The notes: generated from the letters alone by a model not told the origin. Shown: positions 8,192-18,298, counted from the stretch's first letter. The stretch is DNA of 64,000 bases from a candidate division FCPU426 bacterium (GCA_030591525.1 JAUVAV010000006.1:28197-92196), one strand, 5' to 3'. Made by a program: numbers and translations.

Positions 8192-9503
8192 CGAACTTCT
8201 CAACCCTTATCATCAAAGTAGGCTGCATTACAAAAGGCATCCGGTCTACGGATTCCAAGGCCTTCCGGACATTTTTTTCGCGCGCCTCATAGGTCATAAT
8301 TACCACGGGAACCATATTGCCCTGATGCCGGGCTTTCTGAATTACCGAGGCAATGGAAATCCCCTGCTCTCCCAGCATCCCGGCGATTTTGGCAATTACC
8401 CCGACCTCATCTTTAACATTAAATCGCAAATAATACTCGGAGATTAATTCTCCCACCGGTTCAATCTTCAAATCATCGATACTTTTTTGGGGATGATAAT
8501 ATACTGAGGGAACTTTTCCGGCCGCCCCCATGTGAATGCTGCGGGCGATGAAAATGATGTCCGAGACTACGGCCGAAGCCGTAGGCATTTCGCCGGCTCC
8601 CTTTCCATAAAACATAGTGGCGCCGACTGAATCCCCCACCACGTAAATCCCGTTATAAACCCCCTGGACCGAAGCCAGCAGATGCTCTGCCGGAATAAGC
8701 GTGGGATGAACGCGAACTTGAATGCCACCCTCCGGGGCTTGCTTGGCTATTCCCAGCAGTTTGATCTGCTGGTCGAATTCCTCCCGCGCGTAAAGTATGT
8801 CCTGGTCGGTTATCCGGGTGATGCCCTCCACGTGAACGTCCTGCGGTTCCACCCGTTTCCCTAAAGCCAAAGAGGCGAGAATCACCAATTTATGCATGGT
8901 GTCCCCACCCTCCACATCCAGAGCAGGATCAGCTTCGGCATACCCTTTTTCCTGGGCCCGGGCCAAAGCGCTGCTATAACTCTGTCCTCGTCCCATTTCC
9001 GTAAGAATATAATTGGCGGTTCCATTTATAATACCGTATATTGCCTGGATGCGATTAGCCGCTAAACCTTCATTAAGTCCCTGCACCACCGGGATTCCCC
9101 CGCCTACCGAGGCCTCAAAATAAATCTCCTGAGAGAATTTTCTGGCCGTGCTGTGGATTTCATCCCAATGTTCAGCCAGGAGAGCCTTGTTGGCAGTAAC
9201 TACATGTTTTCCGGCCTGGAGAGCTTTGAGAATAAGCGTTTTAGCCGGCTCTATTCCACCGATCAACTCAACTATAATCTGAATATCCGGATCATTGATG
9301 ACTTCCTCGGCCCGGGTGGTCAGCTGGCCGGTATCAATGGTTATGCCGCGGTCTCTTTTTAAATCCAGATCGGCAATCCTCTTTATAAACAAAGGAATCC
9401 CCGTCCGCTGGGCCAGTAAACCGGCATTCTGCTGAAAAATCTTGGTCACTCCGGTCCCTACGGTTCCCCAGCCGAGCAGGCCTACGTTAATCTGTTGACT
9501 CAT
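8184..9503 (-). CDS. hom: Homoserine dehydrogenase
   Basis: Reduces aspartate semialdehyde to homoserine with NAD(P)H. The 439-residue protein opens with the Rossmann motif VGLLGWGTVGTGV, has VVTANKALLAEHWDEI, the family signature YAEADPALDVEGGDTMHKL with the catalytic acidic and lysine residues, and a C-terminal ACT domain from about residue 360 (RFNVKDEVGVIAKIAGML) for feedback by threonine. AAGGAGA lies seven bases before the ATG. First gene of the operon, behind a strong promoter about 30 bases upstream. The step that makes aspartate semialdehyde (asd) is not in the window. Confidence 0.97.
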   Translation of the reverse strand: MSQQINVGLLGWGTVGTGVTKIFQQNAGLLAQRTGIPLFIKRIADLDLKRDRGITIDTGQLTTRAEEVINDPDIQIIVELIGGIEPAKTLILKALQAGKHVVTANKALLAEHWDEIHSTARKFSQEIYFEASVGGGIPVVQGLNEGLAANRIQAIYGIINGTANYILTEMGRGQSYSSALARAQEKGYAEADPALDVEGGDTMHKLVILASLALGKRVEPQDVHVEGITRITDQDILYAREEFDQQIKLLGIAKQAPEGGIQVRVHPTLIPAEHLLASVQGVYNGIYVVGDSVGATMFYGKGAGEMPTASAVVSDIIFIARSIHMGAAGKVPSVYYHPQKSIDDLKIEPVGELISEYYLRFNVKDEVGVIAKIAGMLGEQGISIASVIQKARHQGNMVPVVIMTYEAREKNVRKALESVDRMPFVMQPTLMIRVEKFDE

Positions 9504-9539
9504 GCCTTAATCTCCTTTTATCATCAAATATAACTTGGC

Positions 9540-9567
9540 ATTATACCTGCATCATTTTCCCTGTCAA
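9540..9567 (-). promoter_or_regulatory. Sigma-70-type promoter of the hom operon
   Basis: On the minus strand TTGACA (9562-9567) and TATAAT (9540-9545) are separated by 16 bases. Both hexamers match consensus exactly. Transcription would begin near 9533, giving a leader of about 30 bases with only a Shine-Dalgarno site, so no attenuator or riboswitch seems to fit. Confidence 0.85.
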
Positions 9568-9676
9568 GGGCCAAGTAGGAAGCCCAACTCCTAAATAAAA
9601 AATCACCCTGCTATTTCCCATGAGAAGTCGCGATTTTCCGGTTCTACTTAGGCGTTAGGGTATTTATTGATGATTT

Positions 9677-9701
9677 TAAAAAAGGGCACCCCAACGGGGT
9701 G
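9677..9701 (-). terminator. Rho-independent terminator after tolC-like gene
   Basis: Read on the minus strand, CACCCC, loop GTT, GGGGTG, then CCC and TTTTTT form a GC-rich stem followed by a U-tract. It lies about 175 bases past the stop of the outer-membrane factor gene, in the right orientation to end the efflux operon transcript. Confidence 0.75.
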
Positions 9702-9875
9702 AAAATATTCTAACTTCTCAATCCATTTTTCACCATTCGGGCGAAAGCTCATTTTTTGGAAAGCTATGATAATTATACCTCAGAATCAACTTTAAACTTT
9801 TCTACTTAGGATTTAGGGTAGAATTCCGGAAGTATAAGAAACCAGTAAAATAAAAGGAGGAATGAGGAATCTTAA

Positions 9876-11603
9876 TTACCGGGAAAGCCCCATGGCTTTA
9901 AACAGTCCGGCAATTGCCGTATAATAATCGCCTAAGGCCTCTACGTAATTCACACGCGATTCACCTAATTGCAATTCCGAATTCATAACCTGGGATAATG
10001 GAATCTCGTCCATCATCTGACGGGCGCGGTTGATCTCAAGTTCTTTTTCCCGAAACTTTATCTTGGAAAGTGAAGCAGTTACCATGGTCATGGCTTTTTG
10101 GTAATCAAAATAATTTTCTTCAACTTCACCGGCGGCTTTACCCTTTAATTCCACGAAATCCGCTTCGGAATTTGCCATTTCGACCCGGGCTTCCGCCAGC
10201 TTGGAAAAATTCTCCAGTTTATTGAATATTTCCACCGTGGCTTTTTGAGTTGTCGATGATTTAATATTATTCTGCTCGCCAAATTCGGTAGGCGAGGTTT
10301 CTTCTTTTTCCCAAGTATATTCGGCGCTATTGGCGCCCAGCGCCCAGGAAGCCTGTAATTTCAGGGTCCATTCATCGGTTAATTCCATTCTCTCTTCTTT
10401 TTTATTCTCGCCGCTTTTACCCACGCTGCCGACAATCTCAATCTTGGGCATGCCTTCCGTCTTGGCCAATTTAATTCCATATAAGTTGGATAAGGTGGTT
10501 GATTCTTTGACCGCCAAATCCGGCCGGTTTTCAAAAGCCAGCTCCAGGCACTCATCCAGGGAATAATTAAAATCAAAATCTGTAAAAGTAAGTACGGCAT
10601 CTATTTGAATACTAATGGCGGAATCAACATTACAGGCCGTGCGCAATTGCAATTCCGCCAAGGCAATATCCTGCTGCGCAGCTAAAAGATGATAATAAGT
10701 CTGATCGGTTTGGGATTGAATATTCAGGAATTCGCTATAAGAATTCAATCTTGCCTGATACGCTTCCCGCGAAAAAGACAGGCCCAATTCAGCGGCTTTA
10801 GACATATCCGCCTGAATCTCAAAAACTAACTGGGCTTTCACCAATTCATAATAAGCCTTCTCAACTTTAAAAATCACTTCTTGATGAGTCTGGAGAAATT
10901 TCTTTTGGGCGGTCTGCAAATTAATTTTAGCCTGTTTTAAAGTATAAACCAATTTACCGCCGTGAAAAATAGTCTGAAATCCTTCCAGTCCATATTTTAT
11001 GGAATCAAAGCTCTGTTCCTTCTGATCCTCTTCTGAAATTCCATCCTTACGTTCCCAATTCATCTTTACTTTGGGCAAAAACTCCCTTTCCGCCTCTAAA
11101 AGTTTATAACGGGCATAGCGAACTTCCTTAATCGTAACCTGAATACGCCGGGCGTTTATAAGCGCCGACCGCTTGCAATCCTCCAGGTTGGTTAAAATGT
11201 CCGGAATGCGAGCTCCCTCCCGCAACGCCGATTCGATTACTTCCAGAGACTCACTTTCTGCTTCGCTCTCTTCCTCCCAGAATTCCGTTTCTTCCTCCCA
11301 GGACTCTTCATCAATTTCCCGGGATTCGTCTGACTGCGCTTTGGCTCCGGTTGCCGGTAATTCCTCTTCTAATTCCGGTTCTAAGAAAATTTCTTCTTCC
11401 AGTTCCGCTTCCGCCCCAAGGTCCCGCGAACTTTCCCTTTCCGGCAGAAATTCCTCCCGCGTTTCAGAAGCGTGTTCCTCGTCGGCCGCCATAATCTCCG
11501 CCTGAGATCCTGGTTGCAAAGACTCAGCCGGAAGTTGACCAACCAGAAAAACTCCCATCACCATAAAGGCGGCTGGAAAAATTGTTTTAAGCCTTGGCCG
11601 CAT
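9876..11603 (-). CDS. TolC-family outer-membrane efflux protein with acidic N-terminal region
   Basis: Outer-membrane channel partner of the two RND pumps upstream. The 575-residue protein has a signal peptide (IFPAAFMVMGVFLVGQLPA). Residues ~38-125 are an unusual Glu/Ser-rich acidic stretch without family counterpart. From ~130 the standard duplicated TolC pattern follows: NLEDCKRSALINARRIQ, ...KAYYELVKAQL..., then the second half starting SLDECLELAFENRPDLAV and ending with helices (NSELQLGESRVNYVEALGDY). GGAGA precedes the ATG. It is the last gene of the operon, separated from the RND gene by 123 bases containing a palindromic repeat. Family assignment is solid; substrate unknown. Confidence 0.9.
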   Translation of the reverse strand: MRPRLKTIFPAAFMVMGVFLVGQLPAESLQPGSQAEIMAADEEHASETREEFLPERESSRDLGAEAELEEEIFLEPELEEELPATGAKAQSDESREIDEESWEEETEFWEEESEAESESLEVIESALREGARIPDILTNLEDCKRSALINARRIQVTIKEVRYARYKLLEAEREFLPKVKMNWERKDGISEEDQKEQSFDSIKYGLEGFQTIFHGGKLVYTLKQAKINLQTAQKKFLQTHQEVIFKVEKAYYELVKAQLVFEIQADMSKAAELGLSFSREAYQARLNSYSEFLNIQSQTDQTYYHLLAAQQDIALAELQLRTACNVDSAISIQIDAVLTFTDFDFNYSLDECLELAFENRPDLAVKESTTLSNLYGIKLAKTEGMPKIEIVGSVGKSGENKKEERMELTDEWTLKLQASWALGANSAEYTWEKEETSPTEFGEQNNIKSSTTQKATVEIFNKLENFSKLAEARVEMANSEADFVELKGKAAGEVEENYFDYQKAMTMVTASLSKIKFREKELEINRARQMMDEIPLSQVMNSELQLGESRVNYVEALGDYYTAIAGLFKAMGLSR

Positions 11604-11618
11604 AAAATTTCTCCTATT

Positions 11619-11726
11619 TTATTTCTTGTTGCGGAAAGAGCAAATCCCCCTCCCTTGATGGGAGGGGATTTCCCTAACCTCCCCCCTCAAGGGGGAGGAA
11701 TTCATTTTTGTTTTCCGCAACAGATA
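11619..11726. repeat. Palindromic element between the RND gene and tolC-like gene
   Basis: Outer inverted ends TTGTTGCGGAAA (about 11627-11638) and TTTTCCGCAACAG (about 11712-11724) enclose CCCCCTCCCTTGATGGGAGG and a CCCCCCTCAAGGGGGAGG unit. The same outer ends enclose different hairpins at 36076 and 55491, and the same inner units occur at 3054-3150. The right end touches the stop codon of the upstream RND gene. Confidence 0.8.
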
Positions 11727-14700
11727 CTACCCATTAGAGGAAGTCCTCACCGAGGACGTCCGATAAAGCCAGGCTTTCACCTCAGCGGCTAACCTGCGCA
11801 TGGTTTTGCTGATATCTTCCAGTATTATGTATACGCAAGGAACAAAAAACAGTGTCAAGATTCCACTGGTTAGAAGTCCGCCGACCACCGTAATCGCCAG
11901 GGGTGCCCATAAATTCGATCCCTCGCTTCGATCCAAGGCCATGGGCAGAAGCCCTAAAATAGCCGTAATTAGTGTCATTAAAATCGGACGGAGACGGCTT
12001 TGCGAGGCTGCTATAATCGCCTTGAAAATTTTTACACCCCGGGCGTTTAATTGATTGATCTTATCCACCAGAATAATCCCCGGATTTACCACCATACCGG
12101 CCAGCATCAGCAATCCAATATATACTCCCACGCTTTTAGGTTTTCCCGTCACATAAAGGGCCAGTACCACGCCGATAAGCGCCATGAAGACCGATAAAAT
12201 GATAATAATCGGCTGATAATAGGATTCAAAAAACGCGGCCAGAACCATGTAAACCAAAACAATAGTTAAAATCACCGCCAGGCTCAACTGCCGGGAGCTG
12301 GTAATCATTTTTTCGTAATTCCCTCCAAAACGGTAATAGTATCCTTTGGGGAAATCTATAACCGCCAGGGCGTTGCGAACGCTATCCGTCGCTGATCCTA
12401 AATCCATAGACACATTAGCCGAAGCCTGGATCATGCGGGATTTGTTCTTTCGCCAGATCTCGGAAGGTCCCAAACCCGGAGAGAAGGTTCCGATTTGCGA
12501 GAGATAATATTTCTCTCCCCGCGGATTCGTCACGGTTAGCTTATTAATGTCATTAAGCGTTTTTCGGTATTTTTCTTTTAAACGCACGATGGTTTCAACT
12601 TCTTCACCCTCGGTATGAAAATAGGTCGCAATAACTCCGCGCATCTGGGTATTGATTTCTTCGGCCAAGCTTTTTACCTCGAGATCAAGCTGCATGGCTT
12701 TAGCCTTATCCACATGAAAACGCATTTCCGGCCGTCCTTCTTTCATGCGGATACGCACATCGCTCAATCCCGGCAGGGTTTCCATACGATTGGCAATGGA
12801 TACGGCTAACTGCTTCAAAATCACATAATCGTAACCAAAAAGATCAACCACTATCATCTTGGTACCTACTTCTTGTTGCTCTTCGAAATAAACATAAGCC
12901 GGCCGGAATTGGGTAAGCTGAGGGCGCAATTCATCCAAAATTTCCTTAGTGGAACGGCGGCGTTTTGACATGGGATAAAATTCCACGCGTATCTCCGACC
13001 GGCTCTGTTCCACTAGAGATGACATGTTTTTTATTTCCGGCACCTTCGCTAAAAAGCGTTCGACCCGCTTCACAATATTATTGGATATTGCCAGTTTAGT
13101 GCCGGCCGGCAGGGTCAAATTCACGGTCACCTTGCCCTCTTCCACGCGGCCCATGAATTCGGAGCCTATCTTGGTACTCAGGTAAAAAGACAAACCCAGC
13201 AGCGCTACCAGTATCCCTAAAAAAATATATCGGTAACGCATTGCCAGAGAGAGAAGCCGGCGGTAGAAACCGGCAAAAAAACCGCCCCCTAATATATTCT
13301 TTTTCTCTTTCCGGTTTTTTGCCGTTTGCGAATCATCCTTTATAATCCGGCTGGCCATAACCGGCAACAGAGTCTGCGCTACCAGCAGGGAGGCCATAAG
13401 GGAATAAATAACCGTAAGTCCCAAACCCATATAAATCAGACGTATCTCCTTATTTACAAAAATAATCGGAAGAAATACCACCACCGTGGTTATGGTTGAG
13501 GCAACTATGGCAAAACCCACCTCTTCGCTGCCAGCCACGGCTGCCTCCCGTATCGGCATGCCGTCCCGGTTTTTCTTAAATATATTATCCAGCACCACAA
13601 TACTGGCATCCACCAGACTTCCACAGGCCAAAGCCAGACCCGAAAGAGTCATGGTATTCAGGGTGATATTCTGAAAATACATGGGTATAAAGGCCGCAAT
13701 AATCGCGAGCGGAATGGATACCGCGACGATGAAAGGACTGCGGATGTTGCGAAACGCAATGAATAAAACCAATCCGGCCAGCACCGCCCCGTTTATTAAG
13801 GCACGCTTGACAGTGGTGATGGCTTTATGAATAGTAATTGATTGATCCAGAACGGTTACTACCTGAACGTATTTATTAATCCGGGGCGCGATATTCTTTA
13901 AGGCTTTTTTAATTTGATCGCAAACCTCTATAGTGTTAGCCTGCCGTTCTTTATGTATATACAAGGTGACGGTGGGAAGTGTGTCATAGCGCGCAAATCC
14001 GGCAGGTTCCAGAAAAGAATCCCGGATGTGGGCCACATCTCCCAGCGTGATGATATTGCCTTCCGCCGTGCTGGCCAAACCGATTTTTTCGATTCCGGCG
14101 ACGGTTTTGAATTGTCCCATGGCCCTTACCAAATACTTGTATCGGCCCAATTCATAACTGCCGGCCAATAGGTTCCGGTTGTTATCATGCAGCACTTTAA
14201 CCACATGTTCAATGGAAACCCCGTAGGATTGCAGCCGGCTCTGGTCCAATTCCACCAGTATCTTGCGTTCCCGTCCTCCGGATACCTCCACATTGGAAAC
14301 TCCGGAAACCCGGCCCATCGGTTCCTTGATCAGCATATCGGTTAAACGCCGCATTTCTTCCGGTGTAATTTTTTCGGAAAGCAAAGCCAAAATCATGACC
14401 GGAGCATCCGCCACGTCGTACTTACCCAGGATTGGTTTCCGTATATCCTTGGGCAATTTATTACGGACTTTGGCGAACTTTTCACGCACTTCCAAGGCGG
14501 CGAAATTCATATCGGTTCCCGGCTCGAATTCCAGGATAGTCTCGGATTTTCCATCTTTGGAGGAGGATTCTATAGATCGCAGATGAGCTACTGTAGCCAC
14601 CGCCTCCTCAACCTTGGTGGTCACCATGTTTTCCACCTCAGTCGGCGGAACCCCGGGATGGTTAATATTGATAGTCACCACCGGATAACTGGTATTCGGC

Positions 14701-14810
14701 ATTAATTCCAACGGCAGCCGGTTAAGGGATATTAAACCCATAATCGTAATGCCCAAAAAGATCATTAGCACCGTAATCGGACGATTAATAAAAAAAGCCG
14801 GCAATCCCAT
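11727..14810 (-). CDS. RND efflux permease with altered proton-relay site
   Basis: Inner-membrane pump subunit of the hydrophobe/amphiphile efflux-1 or heavy-metal type, 1027 residues, with 12 predicted membrane spans and two large periplasmic loops. N-terminus MGLPAFFINRPITVLMIF is typical. In TM4 the usual Asp-Asp pair reads LVDASIVV: Asp401 is kept but the second Asp is Ala402. TM10 has AGMVVNPGIILVD, with Pro where relatives have Asn or Ala. It follows a complete RND gene by five bases. Together they resemble MdtB-MdtC, in which two RND subunits form a mixed trimer and only one type carries the essential proton site. Mixed assembly here is inference. Confidence 0.92.
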   Translation of the reverse strand: MGLPAFFINRPITVLMIFLGITIMGLISLNRLPLELMPNTSYPVVTININHPGVPPTEVENMVTTKVEEAVATVAHLRSIESSSKDGKSETILEFEPGTDMNFAALEVREKFAKVRNKLPKDIRKPILGKYDVADAPVMILALLSEKITPEEMRRLTDMLIKEPMGRVSGVSNVEVSGGRERKILVELDQSRLQSYGVSIEHVVKVLHDNNRNLLAGSYELGRYKYLVRAMGQFKTVAGIEKIGLASTAEGNIITLGDVAHIRDSFLEPAGFARYDTLPTVTLYIHKERQANTIEVCDQIKKALKNIAPRINKYVQVVTVLDQSITIHKAITTVKRALINGAVLAGLVLFIAFRNIRSPFIVAVSIPLAIIAAFIPMYFQNITLNTMTLSGLALACGSLVDASIVVLDNIFKKNRDGMPIREAAVAGSEEVGFAIVASTITTVVVFLPIIFVNKEIRLIYMGLGLTVIYSLMASLLVAQTLLPVMASRIIKDDSQTAKNRKEKKNILGGGFFAGFYRRLLSLAMRYRYIFLGILVALLGLSFYLSTKIGSEFMGRVEEGKVTVNLTLPAGTKLAISNNIVKRVERFLAKVPEIKNMSSLVEQSRSEIRVEFYPMSKRRRSTKEILDELRPQLTQFRPAYVYFEEQQEVGTKMIVVDLFGYDYVILKQLAVSIANRMETLPGLSDVRIRMKEGRPEMRFHVDKAKAMQLDLEVKSLAEEINTQMRGVIATYFHTEGEEVETIVRLKEKYRKTLNDINKLTVTNPRGEKYYLSQIGTFSPGLGPSEIWRKNKSRMIQASANVSMDLGSATDSVRNALAVIDFPKGYYYRFGGNYEKMITSSRQLSLAVILTIVLVYMVLAAFFESYYQPIIIILSVFMALIGVVLALYVTGKPKSVGVYIGLLMLAGMVVNPGIILVDKINQLNARGVKIFKAIIAASQSRLRPILMTLITAILGLLPMALDRSEGSNLWAPLAITVVGGLLTSGILTLFFVPCVYIILEDISKTMRRLAAEVKAWLYRTSSVRTSSNG

Positions 14811-14815
14811 CTCGG

Positions 14816-17800
14816 TTAAATTTCCTCCTCCACCGGACGTTGAAACAATATTTTTACTTTTTGGGTTACCCTCTCAACGCTCAAATAAATAGTTGGAATT
14901 ACGATCAAAGTCAGAAAGGTCGAAGATGCCAGGCCTCCGATAACCGTAACGGCCAAAGGCGACATAAGCTCCGCGCCGGCTCCCAGGGCCAGCCCTAAAG
15001 GAATCAGAGCCATGATGGTGGAGAGTGCGGTCATTAGAATTGGACGCAAACGGATCCGGCTGGCCCGTATAACCGCGTCTTCAGGATCCGCCCCTCTCTC
15101 CCGCAGCAAATTGGTATAATCGATTAAAATAATACCGTTGGACACAACTATACCAATCAGCATAATCATGCCGATAATAACGACTACGGAGATCGCCATA
15201 TTGGTTAAAAACAGAATCCACATAACTCCGATCAGGGAAAGAGGAACTGTAAACATTATAATAAACGGCTGAATCAGAGACTCAAACTGTGCGGCCATAA
15301 TCATATAAACCAGCAAAACAGCCAGAATTAAGGCAAAAGCCAGGCTGTTATAAGATTCAGCCATTTGCTCGCTCTCCCCCCCCAAATTAACGAAATAGTC
15401 TTCCGGAAGAGGATATTTTTCCAGCCGGGAAGTAATTTCGTTAACTACCTCACTCAGCCCCCGATTATATATGCTGGCCGTAATCATGACAAACCGCTGG
15501 CGGTCCTTGCGTTTAATTTCCGAGGGCCCGACCCCCACCCCTATATAGGCCACCTCGTTTAAGGGCACGGCCATTTCCAGGGGTGAATAAATAAGCAGCT
15601 GTCTTAAGTCCGTGATGTTCTTTCGGTCTTCCGGCCGGAGCCGAACGCGAATATCCACTTCATCTTTGCCCGGTTCCTTAAACTTGGTCTCCGCGCTGCC
15701 TTTTATGGCAACCTTGGCGGTTCGTGAAATGTCATCCACCGAAAGATTATACAACGCCGCTTTATCTCTTTGAATGTAGACCTTGGACTCCGGCGCTTCC
15801 TCTACTATACTGTTTTTAATTCCAAAGAGACCCGGAATATCCATCAATAAATCTTCTATATCCTTGGTGATTTTTTTCAGTAAATTAAGATTTTTTCCCT
15901 TGATCTCAATAACCACCGGAGCGCCGCCGGTAAAAGCCGAGACCTGCAAAGCGCTGTCCTGGGCGATATACTCAAAACGAGCCGGACCGGTATCCAACGG
16001 TTCGACTTTTTGCTTAACCGCCTGAATAATATCCCGGGTAGAACGTTTTCTTTTCTTTTTTAAATTGATCATAATAGTGCTTTGATGCGATCCCATGGCT
16101 TCCGCCGCTTGTCCGATCGCTTCATCCTTGGACGATCCGATATTCACTGTCACATCCTTGATTTCCGGAACCGCCAGTAATATCTTCTCCACCTGACGGC
16201 ATACCTTATCCGTAATTTTAATCAAGGCTCCGGTCGGCAAATTAACCTTGATTATAAACTGGCTTTGATCAACTTTAGGCATAAACTCCTTATTAATGGG
16301 AAACAGCAATAACATGCTAAGGCAAAAAACCACAAAAACCAGGCCTAAATTCCTTCCCGGACGTTCCATAAATTTCAAGAGCAGACGCGCAAAGAAAACT
16401 TCCAGGGTGTGCAAAACCGGCTCCACTTTCCGCAAATATTTAATATCGGTTAATTGCCGGTCACCGCCCCGGGAAACCAGCATGGGAATTAAAAGCAGCG
16501 CTCCGCCCAGCGAAGCCAACAAGGCAAAGGTCACGGTTAAAGCCAACTCGGAAAATAATTGCCCGGCCACCCCTTTGACAAAAACCATGGGAAGAAAAAC
16601 CGTAATCGTGGTAAAGGTAGATGCGATAATAGCCGAAGAAACCTCCATCGTTCCCACTACCGCCGCTTCCTTGGGCTGCAATCCCAACTGGCAATGCCGG
16701 TAAATATTTTCAATGCAAACAATAGCATCGTCCACCAGCCGTCCGACGCCCAGCGCCAAACCGCCCAGGGACATCATATTCAAGGTGATTCCCTGAAAAT
16801 ACATCAGGGAAAAAGTCGCTAGAATTGAAATAGGGATGGCGGTGATTACAATCGTGGAACTTCTAATATTCCGGAGAAAAAGCAGGATAACTATAAAAGC
16901 TAAAATCCCTCCCATCACGGCATCTTCAAATACGCGGTCGATGGACTGCTTAACAAACAGAGATTGATCATATACCGTCACGATCCGCACTTTACGCCCC
17001 CGGGGAAGATCACCCTGTATTTTCCGAAGAGCCTGTTTTACGTTGTCAACCACTTCCAGCGTATTGGTGCCGGCTTGTTTTTGAATGGTAATGGAAATAT
17101 TATCCTCTCCGTTGTAGCGGGAAATCGATGTTTGCTCTTTAAAACCATCTTCTACCTGGCCTATATCCGAGAGTAATATCACGCGGTTATCGACTTCCCG
17201 CGTGATATTATCCGCGGGTTCGGTTAAGGGCGAGCGGACTATCGAGAGAGCCTGCTGTTCGTCAGCTTGGTATTCCTCGCTCTCGTCCAGCCCTACCGGT
17301 GATTGGGCAATTTCCTCCAAAGTGGTATATTCACCCATAGTTCTTATTAAATAATCGTAAAAATGACCATGAATGGTTCCGGCCGGATAATTAATATTGG
17401 AATTTTTCAAGGTTTCCAAAACCGTGAGCGGTGAAAGACCAGAGGCATTCAAGCGGCCCAAATCCAGGGTTACCAGAATCTCCCGCTCTAAACCTCCGGT
17501 GATTTGAACCGCCGCCACTCCCTCAGCCTTTTCTATCTGATTTTTAATGATTTTCTTGGATAATTCGCGCACCTCGTGAATCGGCATATTAGCCGAGACC
17601 GAAAGCGTTAGTATGGGAAGCTCGAAAGGATTGAACTTCATAACAATGGGATCTTCGGATTCCCGCGGCAATTTTTCTTTCACCAAATCAATTTTTTCCC
17701 GGACGTTCAAGGCGGCAAAATCCATGGAAGTTCCCCAGCCAAATTCAAGCATTACCAGGGATACCCCTTCACGGGAAGTTGAAGTTATCCGTTTGACATT

Positions 17801-18028
17801 ATTAACCGAACTGCAGGCTTCCTCGATGGGCTTGGTAATCAGGGTCTCAATTTCTTCCGGAGCGGCATTTTCATAATTCGTCATTACTGTAAGCTGGGGA
17901 TAAGTAATGGGAGGAAACAACTCGCGCGGCAGCCGCAAATAGGAAATAGCGCCCAGTAATACCACCGCCAGAAAAATCATGGCAACGGTTACGGGCCGGC
18001 GTACTGCAAATTCAGGTAAATTACCCAA
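14816..18028 (-). CDS. RND efflux permease with intact proton-relay Asp pair
   Basis: A 1070-residue inner-membrane RND pump subunit. It begins LPEFAVRRPVTVAMIFL, has two large periplasmic domains, and keeps the TM4 pair in GRLVDDAIV (Asp433 and Asp434); TM10 reads GIVVSNGIILIDYTN. Residues ~246-282 form an acidic insertion (starting LDESEEYQADEQQ) between the porter subdomains that most relatives lack. The start is TTG at 18028 with GGGGA nine bases before it. Located between the adaptor and a second RND gene on the same strand. Substrate cannot be told from sequence. Confidence 0.93.
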   Translation of the reverse strand: MGNLPEFAVRRPVTVAMIFLAVVLLGAISYLRLPRELFPPITYPQLTVMTNYENAAPEEIETLITKPIEEACSSVNNVKRITSTSREGVSLVMLEFGWGTSMDFAALNVREKIDLVKEKLPRESEDPIVMKFNPFELPILTLSVSANMPIHEVRELSKKIIKNQIEKAEGVAAVQITGGLEREILVTLDLGRLNASGLSPLTVLETLKNSNINYPAGTIHGHFYDYLIRTMGEYTTLEEIAQSPVGLDESEEYQADEQQALSIVRSPLTEPADNITREVDNRVILLSDIGQVEDGFKEQTSISRYNGEDNISITIQKQAGTNTLEVVDNVKQALRKIQGDLPRGRKVRIVTVYDQSLFVKQSIDRVFEDAVMGGILAFIVILLFLRNIRSSTIVITAIPISILATFSLMYFQGITLNMMSLGGLALGVGRLVDDAIVCIENIYRHCQLGLQPKEAAVVGTMEVSSAIIASTFTTITVFLPMVFVKGVAGQLFSELALTVTFALLASLGGALLLIPMLVSRGGDRQLTDIKYLRKVEPVLHTLEVFFARLLLKFMERPGRNLGLVFVVFCLSMLLLFPINKEFMPKVDQSQFIIKVNLPTGALIKITDKVCRQVEKILLAVPEIKDVTVNIGSSKDEAIGQAAEAMGSHQSTIMINLKKKRKRSTRDIIQAVKQKVEPLDTGPARFEYIAQDSALQVSAFTGGAPVVIEIKGKNLNLLKKITKDIEDLLMDIPGLFGIKNSIVEEAPESKVYIQRDKAALYNLSVDDISRTAKVAIKGSAETKFKEPGKDEVDIRVRLRPEDRKNITDLRQLLIYSPLEMAVPLNEVAYIGVGVGPSEIKRKDRQRFVMITASIYNRGLSEVVNEITSRLEKYPLPEDYFVNLGGESEQMAESYNSLAFALILAVLLVYMIMAAQFESLIQPFIIMFTVPLSLIGVMWILFLTNMAISVVVIIGMIMLIGIVVSNGIILIDYTNLLRERGADPEDAVIRASRIRLRPILMTALSTIMALIPLGLALGAGAELMSPLAVTVIGGLASSTFLTLIVIPTIYLSVERVTQKVKILFQRPVEEEI

Positions 18029-18151
18029 GTTTTTCTATCCCCTGTAGTATAGTTTTCTTTAAATCTTCCCCGATACAGATTGCGGGGTATCTGAATGATT
18101 TCTTGTAATATTTAGTAATTCGCTTTCCTGTACTTTTAATGCAACCTACGG

Positions 18152-18185
18152 GATGTAGGGGCGACGCATGCGTCGCCCCTACATC
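18152..18185. repeat. GTAGGGGCG-family palindrome, GACGCATGCGTC core
   Basis: A perfect 34-base palindrome: outer arms GGATGTAGGGGCG and CGCCCCTACATCC around the core GACGCATGCGTC boundary. The same core occurs at 19834, 49541 and 56960. Confidence 0.95.
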
Positions 18186-18226
18186 TTCCGCGGTCCCAAC
18201 GTGCCGAGATATGCCAGCTACAGGAC

Positions 18227-18254
18227 GTAGGGGCGTTTAATTAAACGCCCCTAC
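18227..18254. repeat. GTAGGGGCG-family palindrome, TTTAATTAAA core
   Basis: Perfect 28-base palindrome with arms GTAGGGGCG and CGCCCCTAC around TTTAATTAAA. Identical copies lie at 19757 and 38241. Confidence 0.95.
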
Positions 18255-18298
18255 AATTACCGCTGCCGTAACGAACGGCTAATATATTGCGTTTTTTC

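Larger units (their letters stand above)
9504..9875. other. Gap between hom and the efflux operon
   Basis: Holds the hom promoter and the terminator of the efflux operon, both listed. The rest contains two similar short phrases (TTCTACTTAGG near 9640 and again near 9800, each followed by a TTAGGGTA word) but no gene that I can support. Confidence 0.6.
18029..18298. other. Gap between adaptor and first RND gene
   Basis: No gene. It carries two palindromes of the GTAGGGGCG family (18152-18185 and 18227-18254) with the usual flanking words, including CGGCTAATAT near 18275. Whether they influence the ratio of adaptor to pump transcript is unknown. Confidence 0.7.

Noticed and set aside
9535..9551. 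Plus-strand sequence TTGGCATTATACCTGCA resembling a sigma-54 -24/-12 site
   Set aside because: It points away from hom towards the end of the efflux operon with no plus-strand gene downstream, and it overlaps a perfect sigma-70 promoter on the other strand. Probably chance.
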